A DNA stretch of 64,000 bases from Planctomycetaceae bacterium UBA2671 (GCA_002359185.1 DEML01000009.1:1039-65038); one strand, 5' to 3'; positions 8,584-21,585 are shown, numbered from the stretch's first letter. Made by a program: numbers and translations. Notes: generated by a model from the sequence alone, not told the origin.

Positions 8584-10161
8584 ATGTCCAGAATCCAGAT
8601 CTACGATACAACACTTCGCGACGGTAGTCAGGGGGAAGGAGTCAATTTCTCCCTCCAGGATAAACTGATGATTACCGCCAAGCTCGATGAACTCGGATTC
8701 GATCTGATTGAAGGGGGATTTGCCCAGGCCAATCAGAAGGATGCTGAGTATTTTCAGCATGTGCAGGATATGGATCTGAAACATGCTCAGATCACTGCGT
8801 TCGGAATGACTCGCAAAAAGGAGATTGCAGCCGAGGATGATCTCGGTCTAATCGCCTTGCGGGATGCCAAAACGCCTGTGTGTACGGTCGTCGGTAAAAC
8901 GTGGGATTTGCATGTGACGGAAATTCTGCGGGTCGATGAAGCGGAAAACCTGGCGATGATCCGCGATTCGGTTGCCTATCTCGTCGCCGAAGGGCGTCGG
9001 GTCATATATGATGCCGAGCATTATTTTGATGGGTATCGACACAATCCGGAATTCGCCCTGAAAACAATCCAGGCGGCTTCTGAAGCGGGAGCGGAACTGG
9101 TCTGTCTGTGCGACACGAATGGGGGGACTCTTCCCGAAGGAATCGCAGCAGCTGTTAAAGCAGCTAAGGCGGCCATTAAAGCCCCGCTGGGAATTCATTG
9201 TCACAACGATTCCGATGTTGCGGTTGCCAATACGATTCGTGCCATCGACGAGGGAGCAGTTCAGGTTCAGGGGACGATCAATGGGATCGGAGAACGCTGT
9301 GGGAATGCCGATCTTGTCTCAGCAATTGCAAACCTCGTCCTCAAAAAGAATTATCAGGCTTTGCACGAAGGTTCGGTCGAGCATCTGACGGAACTTTCTC
9401 GGTATGTGTATGAACTGGCCAATATGAATTTCCGATCCAATCAGGCTTTTGTCGGCAGCAGTGCTTTTGCCCATAAGGGTGGAATGCACGTGCATGCGGT
9501 TAATCGACTGGCTTCCAGTTATGAGCATATCACTCCGGAAGTCGTGGGGAATAATCGGAAAATTCTGGTGAGTGAATTGTCAGGCCGTTCGAATATCATC
9601 GCCAAAACGACGAAATATAATCTCAATCAGGATGCAGAATTGATGAAGGCGATTTTGGCTCGGGTTGAAGAACTGGAGTATGCAGGTTATCAATTCGAAG
9701 CCGCTGAGGCTTCTTTCGATTTGCTGATCAAGAAAGTGGCCAAGACTTACGAACCTAAGTTCGCAAGGCTCCATTATCGCGTCAATGTGGAAACCGATCC
9801 TGCTCATGATCCCCAAACTGAAGCGACTGTAAAATTGAAGGTTAATGGAAATATTGAACATGTCGTGGCAGAGGGAGACGGTCCGGTGAACGCACTCGAT
9901 AATGCGTTGCGAAAGGCATTGATTCCAGCCTACCCTGCCCTCGAAAAACTTCAACTGGTCGACTACAAAGTGCGCGTCATCAATTCTACAGGCGGCACAG
10001 CGGCCAAGGTGCGGGTGGTGATCGAAAGTAAAGACAATAAAGAAGTCTGGAGCACAATCGGCGTGAGTGAAAATATCATCGAGGCGAGCTGGCTGGCTCT
10101 CGTAGATAGTGTCGAATACAAGCTCTATAAAGATGACGGCGAATTTGAACCGGCGAAGTGA
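8584..10161 (+). CDS. cimA: (R)-citramalate synthase
   Basis: 525 residues. Condenses pyruvate and acetyl-CoA to citramalate, giving 2-oxobutyrate for isoleucine without threonine deaminase. It has the HMGL-like/IPMS TIM-barrel signature YDTTLRDGSQGEGV at the N-terminus, LCDTNGGTLPE, the metal-binding IHCHNDSDVAVANT and GTINGIGERCGNADL, then a C-terminal LeuA-type regulatory domain (about 400-525), where isoleucine feedback would act. Length and the sequence RDGSQGEG fit the CimA type rather than LeuA. The ATG at 8584 gives MSRIQIYDTT, the usual family start; the in-frame ATG at 8560 is less likely. Preceded by a candidate isoleucine attenuator. Confidence 0.88.
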   Translation: MSRIQIYDTTLRDGSQGEGVNFSLQDKLMITAKLDELGFDLIEGGFAQANQKDAEYFQHVQDMDLKHAQITAFGMTRKKEIAAEDDLGLIALRDAKTPVCTVVGKTWDLHVTEILRVDEAENLAMIRDSVAYLVAEGRRVIYDAEHYFDGYRHNPEFALKTIQAASEAGAELVCLCDTNGGTLPEGIAAAVKAAKAAIKAPLGIHCHNDSDVAVANTIRAIDEGAVQVQGTINGIGERCGNADLVSAIANLVLKKNYQALHEGSVEHLTELSRYVYELANMNFRSNQAFVGSSAFAHKGGMHVHAVNRLASSYEHITPEVVGNNRKILVSELSGRSNIIAKTTKYNLNQDAELMKAILARVEELEYAGYQFEAAEASFDLLIKKVAKTYEPKFARLHYRVNVETDPAHDPQTEATVKLKVNGNIEHVVAEGDGPVNALDNALRKALIPAYPALEKLQLVDYKVRVINSTGGTAAKVRVVIESKDNKEVWSTIGVSENIIEASWLALVDSVEYKLYKDDGEFEPAK

Positions 10162-10216
10162 TGATTCTGCGAAAGTGAAACACTGCTGGGCGAGCAAGCA
10201 GTGGCACACACCGGAT

Positions 10217-10234
10217 GGTGCGTCAGGACGCACC
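10217..10234. repeat. Short palindrome (family B) between cimA and valS
   Basis: GGTGCGT-CAGG-ACGCACC, a perfect 7-bp stem with 4-nt loop, flanked by GTGGCACACACCGGA and CCTACC. It looks like one of the interspersed planctomycete intergenic palindromes. It sits inside an open frame that extends valS upstream, which supports the later start at 10279. Confidence 0.6.
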
Positions 10235-10278
10235 CTACCTCTCTAAATCTCCATAAATCATTTTTGATCGTAATATTG

Positions 10279-13269
<2,991 letters not shown>

Positions 13270-13403
13270 TCTTGGACTTGCTGGCATTCCCCTTTATAGT
13301 TCATGAATGGAGGAGAGCAGACAATCCCCATTGGAAATACGATTCCATATTTTCGATTGTCTGATTAGTCAGATCAAAAACCCTTTGAAGAGTGAGGCGT
13401 TCC

Positions 13404-13739
13404 ATGGCTTACCAAGCGGGTTGTTTAACGATTTATCAGGCTGGAGAATTGACGGTGGTCGGCTTTGGCGGACAGGATGCCGTCGCGAATTTGAATCTGG
13501 CAGAATGTCGTGACGAACTGGTTAAAGTGATCAAGGAGCACAACTGTAAAGTTCTAGCCTTTGATCTGACCGGTGTGAAATTGATTCCCAGTGGCACACT
13601 TGGTTTAATTGCAGCGATGCGAAATCTGGGAGTGACAGTGCATATCTACAACCCATCTGATGATGTTCGCGATGTTCTGGAAATTACCAAACTCGATACA
13701 ATTATTGAGGTCCATGAAGTTGAGATTCCTCAAACCTGA
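13404..13739 (+). CDS. STAS-domain protein (anti-sigma factor antagonist-like)
   Basis: 111 residues, a single STAS domain: beta strands around LTVVGFGG, helix LAECRDELVKVIKEH, the core strand KVLAFDLTGVKLIPSGTLGLI and a final strand VHIYNPSDDVRDVLEITKL. Ser63 in IPSGTLG aligns with the serine phosphorylated in SpoIIAA-type antagonists. It would bind an anti-sigma kinase or act in another partner switch; no kinase or sigma factor is nearby. ATG at 13404 is chosen with a GTGAGG just upstream; an in-frame GTG at 13392 is possible. Confidence 0.8.
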   Translation: MAYQAGCLTIYQAGELTVVGFGGQDAVANLNLAECRDELVKVIKEHNCKVLAFDLTGVKLIPSGTLGLIAAMRNLGVTVHIYNPSDDVRDVLEITKLDTIIEVHEVEIPQT

Positions 13740-13809
13740 GTAACTCTTCCCTACAGAGAGATTCCTTCCATATCAGACGCTGAAAGAGCTTCACAAACGA
13801 CAGGTAGAC

Positions 13810-14958
13810 ATGATGTCATTCAGTCGAGAACAATGGGAAGAACTCGAAGAGTGGTCCTGTTTGAAATCGATGATTTCAAGCTTGTTAACAGACGAAAGTT
13901 TTTCTGCCATTTCGCTGCAGGCATTTTGTGAGACAGCCTCTCCCGTTTTACTGATGGGAAGACAACGACCGGATGCTGAACTGAATGACGATTCACTGTT
14001 TCTGGTCGCCTCTTTGACTAAACCCGTTGTTGCGACGGCGATTCTGAAACTGGTCGAACTGGGAAAACTTTCGCTCAATCAGCGACTATCGGAGATTCTG
14101 CCAGAATGGAATCGCGGCGAAAAACGTCGGATTACCATTCGGCAACTCCTCTGCCACGCATCCGGGTTGCCGGACCAGCTTCCTGAAAATCTAGAGCTAC
14201 GCGATCAGCAGGCGACACTCGATGATTTCTATCAGCGAGTCGTTGATGTTACGCTCGACTATCCCCCGGGGAGCAATTCTCGCTATCAAAGTATGGGATA
14301 TCTTGTTCTCGGTAAGCTGGTTGAAAAATTGACCGGACTGACACTTGAGGAATTCATCCATCTACAGATTTTCATTCCGCTGGGAATGAAAAACAGTTTT
14401 CTCGGTGTCCCCGCTTCTGCAAATTCGACGGCTTTGCTGAATCGAGTGGTCGATGTTGATCTCCCTGAAGAACAACTCGAGTTGACTGGTAACTGGAACA
14501 GCGATTACTGGCGCAGCCTGGGCGCTCCTTGGGGAGGAATGTTATCCACACCATCTGACATGCTCAAGTTCTGCCTGGAAATGATTAAGATTCAGCGTGG
14601 AGCAGGCTCGATTCTCCGCCCGGCTTCATTGAAGGAAGCGTGTCAACCGCAGTTGAGCTTTTTCGAGCAGATGTCTGAACGGGAAAAGAATTATCGCAGT
14701 TGGGGGCTCGGATGGCGGCACAACTGGAAAGCTCATCCGGAAACATTTGGGGATACACTGCCCGAAAACGTGATCGGACATTGGGGAGCGACAGGCTGTC
14801 TGATGTGGATTGATCTGGATGCCAACTCGGCTGCGGTGATCTGTACGACGAAACCAAGTTCGCAATCTCGCGTGAAATTAGTACAGCTATCTAATATGGT
14901 GCATACTGTCGTTCAGGCTTCCTGTCGCAAATATCGTACATCGCAATCTGGAAATTGA
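13810..14958 (+). CDS. Serine hydrolase, beta-lactamase (class C)/esterase family
   Basis: 382 residues of the beta-lactamase/D-Ala-D-Ala peptidase fold. The SxxK pair is Ser68-Lys71 in FLVASLTKPVVA; the second motif is Tyr159-Gln-Ser161 in SRYQSMGYLVLGKL (a YxS variant of YxN); the third is HWGATG near residue 323. No clear signal peptide, so it is perhaps cytoplasmic. Many members are esterases or peptidases of unknown substrate, so an antibiotic resistance role should not be assumed. Its stop is 7 nt before the next gene, implying co-transcription. Confidence 0.8.
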   Translation: MMSFSREQWEELEEWSCLKSMISSLLTDESFSAISLQAFCETASPVLLMGRQRPDAELNDDSLFLVASLTKPVVATAILKLVELGKLSLNQRLSEILPEWNRGEKRRITIRQLLCHASGLPDQLPENLELRDQQATLDDFYQRVVDVTLDYPPGSNSRYQSMGYLVLGKLVEKLTGLTLEEFIHLQIFIPLGMKNSFLGVPASANSTALLNRVVDVDLPEEQLELTGNWNSDYWRSLGAPWGGMLSTPSDMLKFCLEMIKIQRGAGSILRPASLKEACQPQLSFFEQMSEREKNYRSWGLGWRHNWKAHPETFGDTLPENVIGHWGATGCLMWIDLDANSAAVICTTKPSSQSRVKLVQLSNMVHTVVQASCRKYRTSQSGN

Positions 14959-14965
14959 CTATCCT

Positions 14966-17900
14966 ATGTTACCAGCTTCACAAGTCCTGCTCGCATTGTT
15001 AAGGCTTCGGCTATTCTTCCTGATCACATCATTAATGTTTGGCCTGGGAAGTCAACCACTTGATGTCATGGCAGATGATAAGAATCATTTGGTTGCTCCG
15101 ACAGAGGCATTAAGTCCTGAAGAACAGCGTAAGTTGTTTCGACTTCCCGAAGGCTTTGAAATACAACTGATTGCTGCTGAGCCTGATATTGGCCAGCCGA
15201 TGAATTTGAATTTCGATGCTGCTGGTCGGTTGTGGGTGACCAGTTCCGTGGAGTATCCCTATCCGGTTCAGGCAGAAGGAGTACAGGATCGTCCAGGGAA
15301 TTTTCCGGGAGTTGGTGTCCCTCCTGCAAAGGATTGCGTGACGATCATTGAAGGGATCGAGCCTACTGGCAAGTCCCAGCGAATCATTCAATTCGTCGAC
15401 ACATTGAACATTCCGATCGGAGTATTACCGCTATCCAAAGCAGATGCACTCGTTTACAGCATTCCCAGCATCAAGAAATTGACGGATCAGAATCATGACG
15501 GAAAATCTGACCTGAGTCAGGACCTGATTGGTCCTTTTGGAAATGTCGACACGCATGGCATGACCAATTCCTTCACCTATGGCCTGGATGGCTGGGTGTA
15601 TGCCTGCCATGGATTTTCGAATCAATCGGAAATCAAAGCTCAGGATGCATCGACATTAAAGCTGCAGTCAGGAAACAGTTATCGTTTTCGACCGGATGGT
15701 ACACAACTACAACAATGGACCTGGGGGCAGGTCAATCCGTTTGGCCTGACATTTGATCCGTGGGGAAATCTTTATTCTGCGGATTGCCACTCTCGTCCGC
15801 TCACGCTGCTGCTCCCGGGTGCCTACTATCAAAGTTTCGGCAAACCGCATGATGGTCTTGGTTTCGGTCCCGATATGATTGATCACAGTCATGGTTCTAC
15901 CGGCATTTGTGGACCAGCCTGGTATCAGGCAGAGACGTATCCCCAGGAATTTCGCGATTGCATATATCTTTGCAATCCGGTTACTGGCCGAATTCATCGT
16001 GATCAACTCCGGTGGAGTGGCTCTTCTCCCTGGGTCGAATCTCAACCCGACTTCGTCAGTTGTGATGATCCCTGGTTTCGTCCGGTGGATATCAAACTCG
16101 GTCCTGATGGTGCTCTGTATGTCGCGGACTTTTACAACAGTATCATTGGTCACTATGAAGTTCCTTTGAATCACCCCCGCCGGGATCGAAATCGCGGTCG
16201 CATCTGGCGGGTTGTTTACACAGGGAATCAGCAGGATATGCCTCCCATAGCAGATTTGACTATACTTTCGGATTCAGAATTGATTGAGGAGTTGTCCTCT
16301 TCGAATATCACGACACGCACCCTGGCAACTCAGGAACTTGTCGGACGAGGTCAAAAGATTATCTCTTTACTCGAAGATCGCATCCTGCAATCTGATATTT
16401 CAGTCAACGAAATGATCCACACAGCCTGGGTACTGGAAAGACTTGGACAAAACTCATCTCCTGGTCTGATCGATATGAGTCGCTCCGCCAAAGACACTGT
16501 TCGCGTCCATCTTGCTCGAATCCTGGGAAATCGGGAGCAATGGTCTGAAGACGAAACCAATATCGTTTCAAAGTTGCTCAACGATGAAAATGCGATGGTT
16601 CAACGAGCAGCAGTGGAAGCGGTTTCATTGCATGCTGGTGAAGACAATTCGAAATCGCACATCGAAGCGGTTCTCTCTCTTCTGGAAAATGTCTCGAATG
16701 AGGATACCCACTTGAGACATTCATGTCGGATTGCCTTGCGGAATCTTCTGCGATCTCATGAAGATGCCTGGCAGACCGAGATTATCGTCAACAGCAGAAA
16801 CTCTTCGGATCTCATCTCAGTGGCATTGGCAATCCATACTGAAGAAGCTGCCCGCTATTTGGGTGAAGTTGATGAATCTCTCCTCTCAGATTCCGTGGCA
16901 CAATCAATTGGTCAATACGGAAGTCTCTCTGTGAATACGAAGTTCACTGAAAGAATCTCCGGGAAGGCAACAAGTAACCCACCCGAATTTACAACACTGT
17001 TGTTATCACAATATCAGGGAATCATCTCCAGTAAAAAGTGTTCCGAGAATATTGAACAGGTCGCATTCAATCATCTGGACGACACATTCTCTCAATCCAA
17101 AATAACTACAGCCGACGTGGAAGTTGCGGTGAAATTGATTACCGGGCTGAAGCTCAAGGGTCAACTGCCGCGACTTCGAGAGATTGTTGTCAATCAAACT
17201 GTTGGAAAATTGATCGCAGCTGCTGGTCTAGCCGTATTTGATAACGATCCGCTACTCAAAGCATTAGCTCCACTTCTTCAGGAACCGGATACCCCGCAAT
17301 TGCTTTCGAATCAAATCGTAGAAACAATTCTGGATGACACACAGGGATCAAGGAAAAAAGTGGTCATTAGCGCGATGGTCTTGCTTCCCTCTTCTCGACA
17401 ATTGCAGGTAGCCGAGATACTGGCTGAATCGCGTGAAGGGACGGACCTGCTCTTCGAGATGGTTGAACAAGGAAAAGCTTCATCCCGCCTGTTAATACGT
17501 CCCAGTGTGAAGCAACGAATCGAAGCCCACAAGCAGCCCGACTATCAGGCACTCCTCGCAAAGTTGACACTGGGGATGCCTTCAGAGAATGAGCAAACGA
17601 TCAAGCTGATCGAACAACGTCTCCAGCAGTTCGAAAAGGCTCGATCCTCAGCTGAGGCTGGTTTTGAAGTTTTCAAGAAGAATTGTGCGAATTGCCATAA
17701 AATTGGTCAGGAAGGAAATCTGATTGGCCCGCAGTTGGATGGAATTGGAGTGCGTCCTGTTGTGAGAATCCTGGAAGATCTCCTGGCTCCCAATCAGAAT
17801 ATCGATGCGACTTTTCGTGTGACGACGTTTGTCATGACAGATGGTCGTGTGCAGAGTGGATTGATTCGCCGTCAGGAAGGAAGTGATATCATTGTTGCTG

Positions 17901-18061
17901 ACCAGAAGGGCAAAGAAATTCGCATTCCTGAAGAAGATATCGAACTGAAAAAAACGGCATCGCTCTCACTCATGCCTGCTAATTTTGATGAAGTCCTGAG
18001 TCCTGAAGATTTCAATCATCTGCTCTCCTATTTGAGGGAGCAAAAAGTTCCAAATCCGTAA
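14966..18061 (+). CDS. PVC-type membrane-bound dehydrogenase with C-terminal heme c
   Basis: 1031 residues, secreted (hydrophobic segment about 9-32). The order is: a six-bladed propeller-like dehydrogenase region (about 45-430, with GFEIQLIAAEPDIGQPMNL and DGALYVADFYN, as in TIGR02604); an alpha-helical HEAT-like middle (about 440-880); and a C-terminal Planctomycete/Verrucomicrobium heme-binding domain (TIGR02603) with CANCH at 907-911 followed by GNLIGPQLDGIG. These proteins are widely duplicated in planctomycetes and believed to oxidise sugars or alcohols in the periplasm; the substrate is not predictable. Likely in operon with the serine hydrolase upstream. Confidence 0.85.
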   Translation: MLPASQVLLALLRLRLFFLITSLMFGLGSQPLDVMADDKNHLVAPTEALSPEEQRKLFRLPEGFEIQLIAAEPDIGQPMNLNFDAAGRLWVTSSVEYPYPVQAEGVQDRPGNFPGVGVPPAKDCVTIIEGIEPTGKSQRIIQFVDTLNIPIGVLPLSKADALVYSIPSIKKLTDQNHDGKSDLSQDLIGPFGNVDTHGMTNSFTYGLDGWVYACHGFSNQSEIKAQDASTLKLQSGNSYRFRPDGTQLQQWTWGQVNPFGLTFDPWGNLYSADCHSRPLTLLLPGAYYQSFGKPHDGLGFGPDMIDHSHGSTGICGPAWYQAETYPQEFRDCIYLCNPVTGRIHRDQLRWSGSSPWVESQPDFVSCDDPWFRPVDIKLGPDGALYVADFYNSIIGHYEVPLNHPRRDRNRGRIWRVVYTGNQQDMPPIADLTILSDSELIEELSSSNITTRTLATQELVGRGQKIISLLEDRILQSDISVNEMIHTAWVLERLGQNSSPGLIDMSRSAKDTVRVHLARILGNREQWSEDETNIVSKLLNDENAMVQRAAVEAVSLHAGEDNSKSHIEAVLSLLENVSNEDTHLRHSCRIALRNLLRSHEDAWQTEIIVNSRNSSDLISVALAIHTEEAARYLGEVDESLLSDSVAQSIGQYGSLSVNTKFTERISGKATSNPPEFTTLLLSQYQGIISSKKCSENIEQVAFNHLDDTFSQSKITTADVEVAVKLITGLKLKGQLPRLREIVVNQTVGKLIAAAGLAVFDNDPLLKALAPLLQEPDTPQLLSNQIVETILDDTQGSRKKVVISAMVLLPSSRQLQVAEILAESREGTDLLFEMVEQGKASSRLLIRPSVKQRIEAHKQPDYQALLAKLTLGMPSENEQTIKLIEQRLQQFEKARSSAEAGFEVFKKNCANCHKIGQEGNLIGPQLDGIGVRPVVRILEDLLAPNQNIDATFRVTTFVMTDGRVQSGLIRRQEGSDIIVADQKGKEIRIPEEDIELKKTASLSLMPANFDEVLSPEDFNHLLSYLREQKVPNP

Positions 18062-18121
18062 TTTGAGTGTTCATACGATCGCCTCTGATCGATGCAGGAT
18101 GCAATTGCAATCGAATAGAAC

Positions 18122-19204
18122 TTAACCACAAAGCCAGCGCATCCAACCTTCAACGCCGTATCGGTCATCGGGATTGATTCGTCTCAGGACGAGATAGCAG
18201 ACCAGCAAAAACAGGCAGGCTAATGGAATGGAGATTGTCACAGGCATCGCATTCTGCCAGTAAGCTGTCGTTTCCCCACCCATCAGATATCCATAAATCC
18301 ACAATGGCCACAGATGAACCATATGGTGGAGCAGATAGATGGTAAAAGCATAACGACTGAATGTTTTGAAGACACGAAAGCGGGAAACATCGCTGCACAA
18401 TTTTGGGTTCAAGTCGACGAATTGATGAAGCACAGCAAACAGGAACATTGCCATGCCAATTGTTGCGAAGACATATTCCGTCGAGGGTGGAAACATATGC
18501 CATCCCGAAAGAATATGCGTGGAAATTATCGCTGGAGCATAGTTACGTATTTGCAGTCCGATCATGGCCAACAGAAACAGACCTGTTCCAAAAATTGTAA
18601 ATTGCCAGATGGCAGGTCGCTCATCCTGTACAGGATTAAACAGCAGCGTGGCAGTGATAAACCCCGCCAGTGAGAATGTGATCCAGGGAAATATTGGGAA
18701 ATAGCCCGTGGCCAGATATCCGATAATGACATCCGTTAAAGTCAGATCACATTCAAAATAGCCATTCTCCCAATACGAGGAATACTCTGCAGTGGCTCGC
18801 AGAGCCGGACTGATTACGATTGAAATGATCGCGATCAGGACTGAAATGGAAATTGGTAATCGACGCAATAAATTCAAAAGCAGAATTGCGGAACCGATAA
18901 AAGTCAGCACATCCCAATTGAAGGTATCTTCGGGAAGCCAGATTAAGATATTGAATGCAAATCCAACCCCGAAGACGAACAGTCCCCTGCGGATCGTTAT
19001 TTTACTGATCTGTTCATCACTGATGCCCCGTGCCTCTTGCCCGTTGAGCCATAATCGATAACTCACTCCAGACAGAAACGTAAATAACGGAGCTCCCAAA
19101 CCTGTAAACGGTGGGATGTAATTTGACAGATTTTCAGGAAAATGAACAAGCACCATAACAACAATGGCAACAGTCCTGAGGATATCAACCGAAGGGTAGC
19201 GCAT
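18122..19204 (-). CDS. DUF1624/heparan-alpha-glucosaminide N-acetyltransferase-like membrane protein
   Basis: About 360 residues with nine to ten membrane segments. The N-terminus MRYPSVDILRTVAIVVMVLVHF is the typical start of the DUF1624/acyltransferase-3-like group (R-x-x-x-hDhhRshAhhhMhhhH), with the conserved His in the first membrane segment. By family it may transfer an acetyl group across the membrane to a sugar; the acceptor is unknown. The frame extends 6 codons to a TTG at 19222, but ATG at 19204 is preferred. It follows the RMD1-like gene on the minus strand (52 nt gap). Confidence 0.7.
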   Translation of the reverse strand: MRYPSVDILRTVAIVVMVLVHFPENLSNYIPPFTGLGAPLFTFLSGVSYRLWLNGQEARGISDEQISKITIRRGLFVFGVGFAFNILIWLPEDTFNWDVLTFIGSAILLLNLLRRLPISISVLIAIISIVISPALRATAEYSSYWENGYFECDLTLTDVIIGYLATGYFPIFPWITFSLAGFITATLLFNPVQDERPAIWQFTIFGTGLFLLAMIGLQIRNYAPAIISTHILSGWHMFPPSTEYVFATIGMAMFLFAVLHQFVDLNPKLCSDVSRFRVFKTFSRYAFTIYLLHHMVHLWPLWIYGYLMGGETTAYWQNAMPVTISIPLACLFLLVCYLVLRRINPDDRYGVEGWMRWLCG

Positions 19205-19256
19205 GGCGAATGCAAATTTCAAAAGGTGACGTATAGACAGAAAAGCGATAACTGGA

Positions 19257-20093
19257 TCAGGTTCCGGCGATGGTCAGATAATCGAATACCGAAAACAGGA
19301 TCTGTACCAGTAGCAGAATAATGATCATCCATTCGAGTGTGTGCCCTTTGTAGGCGTGTTGATGATCATTAATTCGCTGACTGCATAACTCGTAAACCTC
19401 TTCATAGACTTCGAGTTGATCACTTAAAAATTCAACCCGATCTTCCACACGTACTCGCTCGCGAAGTCGTTCCCCCACCTGACTGGCCAGCGTTGGGGGA
19501 TAAACATGAGGACACAGCAGAAACGGAGTGATTCGGGAGAGTTGAGCACGTAACAGGTAGATCGACTGGAATTTCTGCATCAATTCCCTTTTCCTGCCCA
19601 CTCGTTTCTGGTCGTATTGAAATGCAATCGGAATGTCCGATTCCAGTTGAGGCCATCGCTGACTGATTTCGTACTCGATGTTCATTAACTCTGAAACGTA
19701 ATAAGTGACTTCTATCATCGCTCTCTGGACAGTCTCGACACGATTTTTCTCAGCTACGATTGCAATTCGCTCTGGTGACCACAGAATCTGAACATGCTGG
19801 AGACTAAGCATCAAACTGGTTGGCTCGATGGGATGATTGTCCCCTTCGACCCATTTGCGAATTGCAGAAATTTTCTCCGCATCCAGCGAAATACTAGCCG
19901 GAACGATGAGCAAAGTCAGATCTGCTTTTTCTGTTGAATCGCCATCAGTAGAAACAGAAATGGCTTTCCGGTTGATGGCGATTGGAAACTGAAAAAGTTC
20001 ATTCAATGCATTTGTATCCCGGGAAACAAATTTAATATTCTCAACCCGTGCTTCCTCAGGTAAACACTCCAGTAGATTTTTCGGCAACGACAT
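19257..20093 (-). CDS. RMD1/DUF155-like protein with C-terminal membrane anchor
   Basis: 278 residues, unknown function. The C-terminal part (RVEFLSDQLEVYEEVYELCSQ followed by a hydrophobic segment near residues 252-272, TLEWMIIILLLVQILFSVFDYL) matches the end of RMD1/DUF155 proteins, which have a helical region followed by a LEWxIIxLI membrane anchor. The N-terminal half is a mixed alpha/beta region (TLLIVPASISLDAEKI). Yeast RMD1 relatives are linked to mitochondrial translation, but bacterial members are uncharacterised. Assignment rests on the C-terminal pattern only. Confidence 0.6.
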   Translation of the reverse strand: MSLPKNLLECLPEEARVENIKFVSRDTNALNELFQFPIAINRKAISVSTDGDSTEKADLTLLIVPASISLDAEKISAIRKWVEGDNHPIEPTSLMLSLQHVQILWSPERIAIVAEKNRVETVQRAMIEVTYYVSELMNIEYEISQRWPQLESDIPIAFQYDQKRVGRKRELMQKFQSIYLLRAQLSRITPFLLCPHVYPPTLASQVGERLRERVRVEDRVEFLSDQLEVYEEVYELCSQRINDHQHAYKGHTLEWMIIILLLVQILFSVFDYLTIAGT

Positions 20094-20156
20094 TTCAAAT
20101 GTTCCAATGAGTCAAGGTGCATAATGCCAATAGAAAGTTTATTGCGTAGTCGAATT

Positions 20157-21509
20157 TTAATGATGCTCATACAGATGAGTCGCGATCCAGGAGGCCACGT
20201 AATGAGCCGAGTCGAGAACGCCGTTGAGCGTGGAATCGAAGAGGTAGTCGCCGACAAAGAACAGATGGGGATGATTAACCGGTTCAGGCAGATGCCGACG
20301 ATCATGATTCCATTGCACACCACCCCCTGGCATCCCATTCACCGAAGCAGGCCAGCGATGCACTGCTCCTTCGAGAAAGTCCTGGCGTCCTTCCTGCAAA
20401 AATTCGGGAAGAGAATCCAAAGCGGCTTGAATGAGTCGGTCATCTTCCCATTCAGACATCTTTAAAGCCGTATCGCCTCCGAGCAACCAGCCCAAAATCC
20501 CATGCTCACCACCTGGTTGACGCATCGATTCATCGTAAAGACAGCACCCTCCGAATTGATCGAGCATCCAGAAGGAATCCGTCAATCTGGAGCGCCAGAA
20601 TGGTTTTTCAAAAAGAATCGTAATTCTTAAATAGTGTGCCGGGAAGTTAAATTGCTCCTGATGTTCCTGGACAGCACTGGAGAGGGAATCGCCTTCAAAT
20701 ATGACCGAGGGAACTTTGTTATGAGGTAATGCGACGATAACAGCATCAAACAATTCCGTAGAATTCTGTCCGTGAAATTCAGACTCAATACGGTATTTCT
20801 GATCCACCTTACCAATTCGACAGACCCGATGTTCCATTCGGAATGTGGCATGAATTCTGGCTGCGAGCTCTCGCGGCAGTTGCTCATTCCCGCCGACAAT
20901 TCCATACAGGAGCATGTAATCGACATCGTTCATGAGATAATTCTGCAATCCATAAGCAACATTTGTCAGTGAAGGTTCCGTTGCCAGATCGCTGTGAATT
21001 AGAGTTTCCACATAATTCTGAGCAGACTCATCCTGGATCTCTGAGAGCAGGACATTGAAAGGAATATTATTCACCTGATCGGGCGAACCTTCGGGATGAT
21101 CAGAGTGATAAAATTCATCTGGAATCATAATATTTCGGGCACGCTGATCGAATGCTCGTAATTCCTGGTAGGTGTTTTGACCGAGATGCTCGCGAATATC
21201 TTCAGCATTGGTCAAGATCTGCCCGTTCATAATCACTGCAGATCCCCCCATCGGACTGATCGAAAGGCCAAGCTCGGCAATCAATTCCTTGAGCGGATCT
21301 TCACCAAAGTGGGCATAGTCATAAAACTCTGCTGCACCGGCTTCATACTGCAGTGGAACAGATTTGAAACAGGGGGTAATGATTTTTCCCCCCAGGCGAT
21401 CAGACATTTCAAAGAGAGTGATCTCGAAAGGAGAATCACATAGTTTTTCTAAAAAATAAGCGGACATAAGTCCGCCTGGTCCTCCTCCAACAATGCCCAC
21501 TCTCTTCAT
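20157..21509 (-). CDS. FAD-dependent amine oxidase / protoporphyrinogen-oxidase-like protein
   Basis: 450 residues. The N-terminal dinucleotide-binding motif is VGIVGGGPGGLMSAYFLEKL with EITLFEMSDRLGGKI (GxGxxG then acidic residue and DRxGGK), characteristic of the flavin amine oxidase superfamily. The C-terminal FAD contact is in HLFFVGDYLFDSTLNGVLDSA. The substrate is not predictable; members include amine oxidases, desaturases and protoporphyrinogen oxidases. It is 76 nt downstream of speA on the same strand, so a link to polyamine metabolism is possible but only inferred. Confidence 0.8.
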   Translation of the reverse strand: MKRVGIVGGGPGGLMSAYFLEKLCDSPFEITLFEMSDRLGGKIITPCFKSVPLQYEAGAAEFYDYAHFGEDPLKELIAELGLSISPMGGSAVIMNGQILTNAEDIREHLGQNTYQELRAFDQRARNIMIPDEFYHSDHPEGSPDQVNNIPFNVLLSEIQDESAQNYVETLIHSDLATEPSLTNVAYGLQNYLMNDVDYMLLYGIVGGNEQLPRELAARIHATFRMEHRVCRIGKVDQKYRIESEFHGQNSTELFDAVIVALPHNKVPSVIFEGDSLSSAVQEHQEQFNFPAHYLRITILFEKPFWRSRLTDSFWMLDQFGGCCLYDESMRQPGGEHGILGWLLGGDTALKMSEWEDDRLIQAALDSLPEFLQEGRQDFLEGAVHRWPASVNGMPGGGVQWNHDRRHLPEPVNHPHLFFVGDYLFDSTLNGVLDSAHYVASWIATHLYEHH

Positions 21510-21585
21510 GAAATTAATTTTCTATTCCCATTGCAGAGACAGGCTTGACCTGATTTTGGAGATTCGTATTTCTCTGAATTACGTA

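Noticed and set aside
13810..14958. Antibiotic resistance beta-lactamase
   Set aside because: The second motif is YxS, there is no clear signal peptide, and the broad serine hydrolase family is mostly esterases and peptidases.
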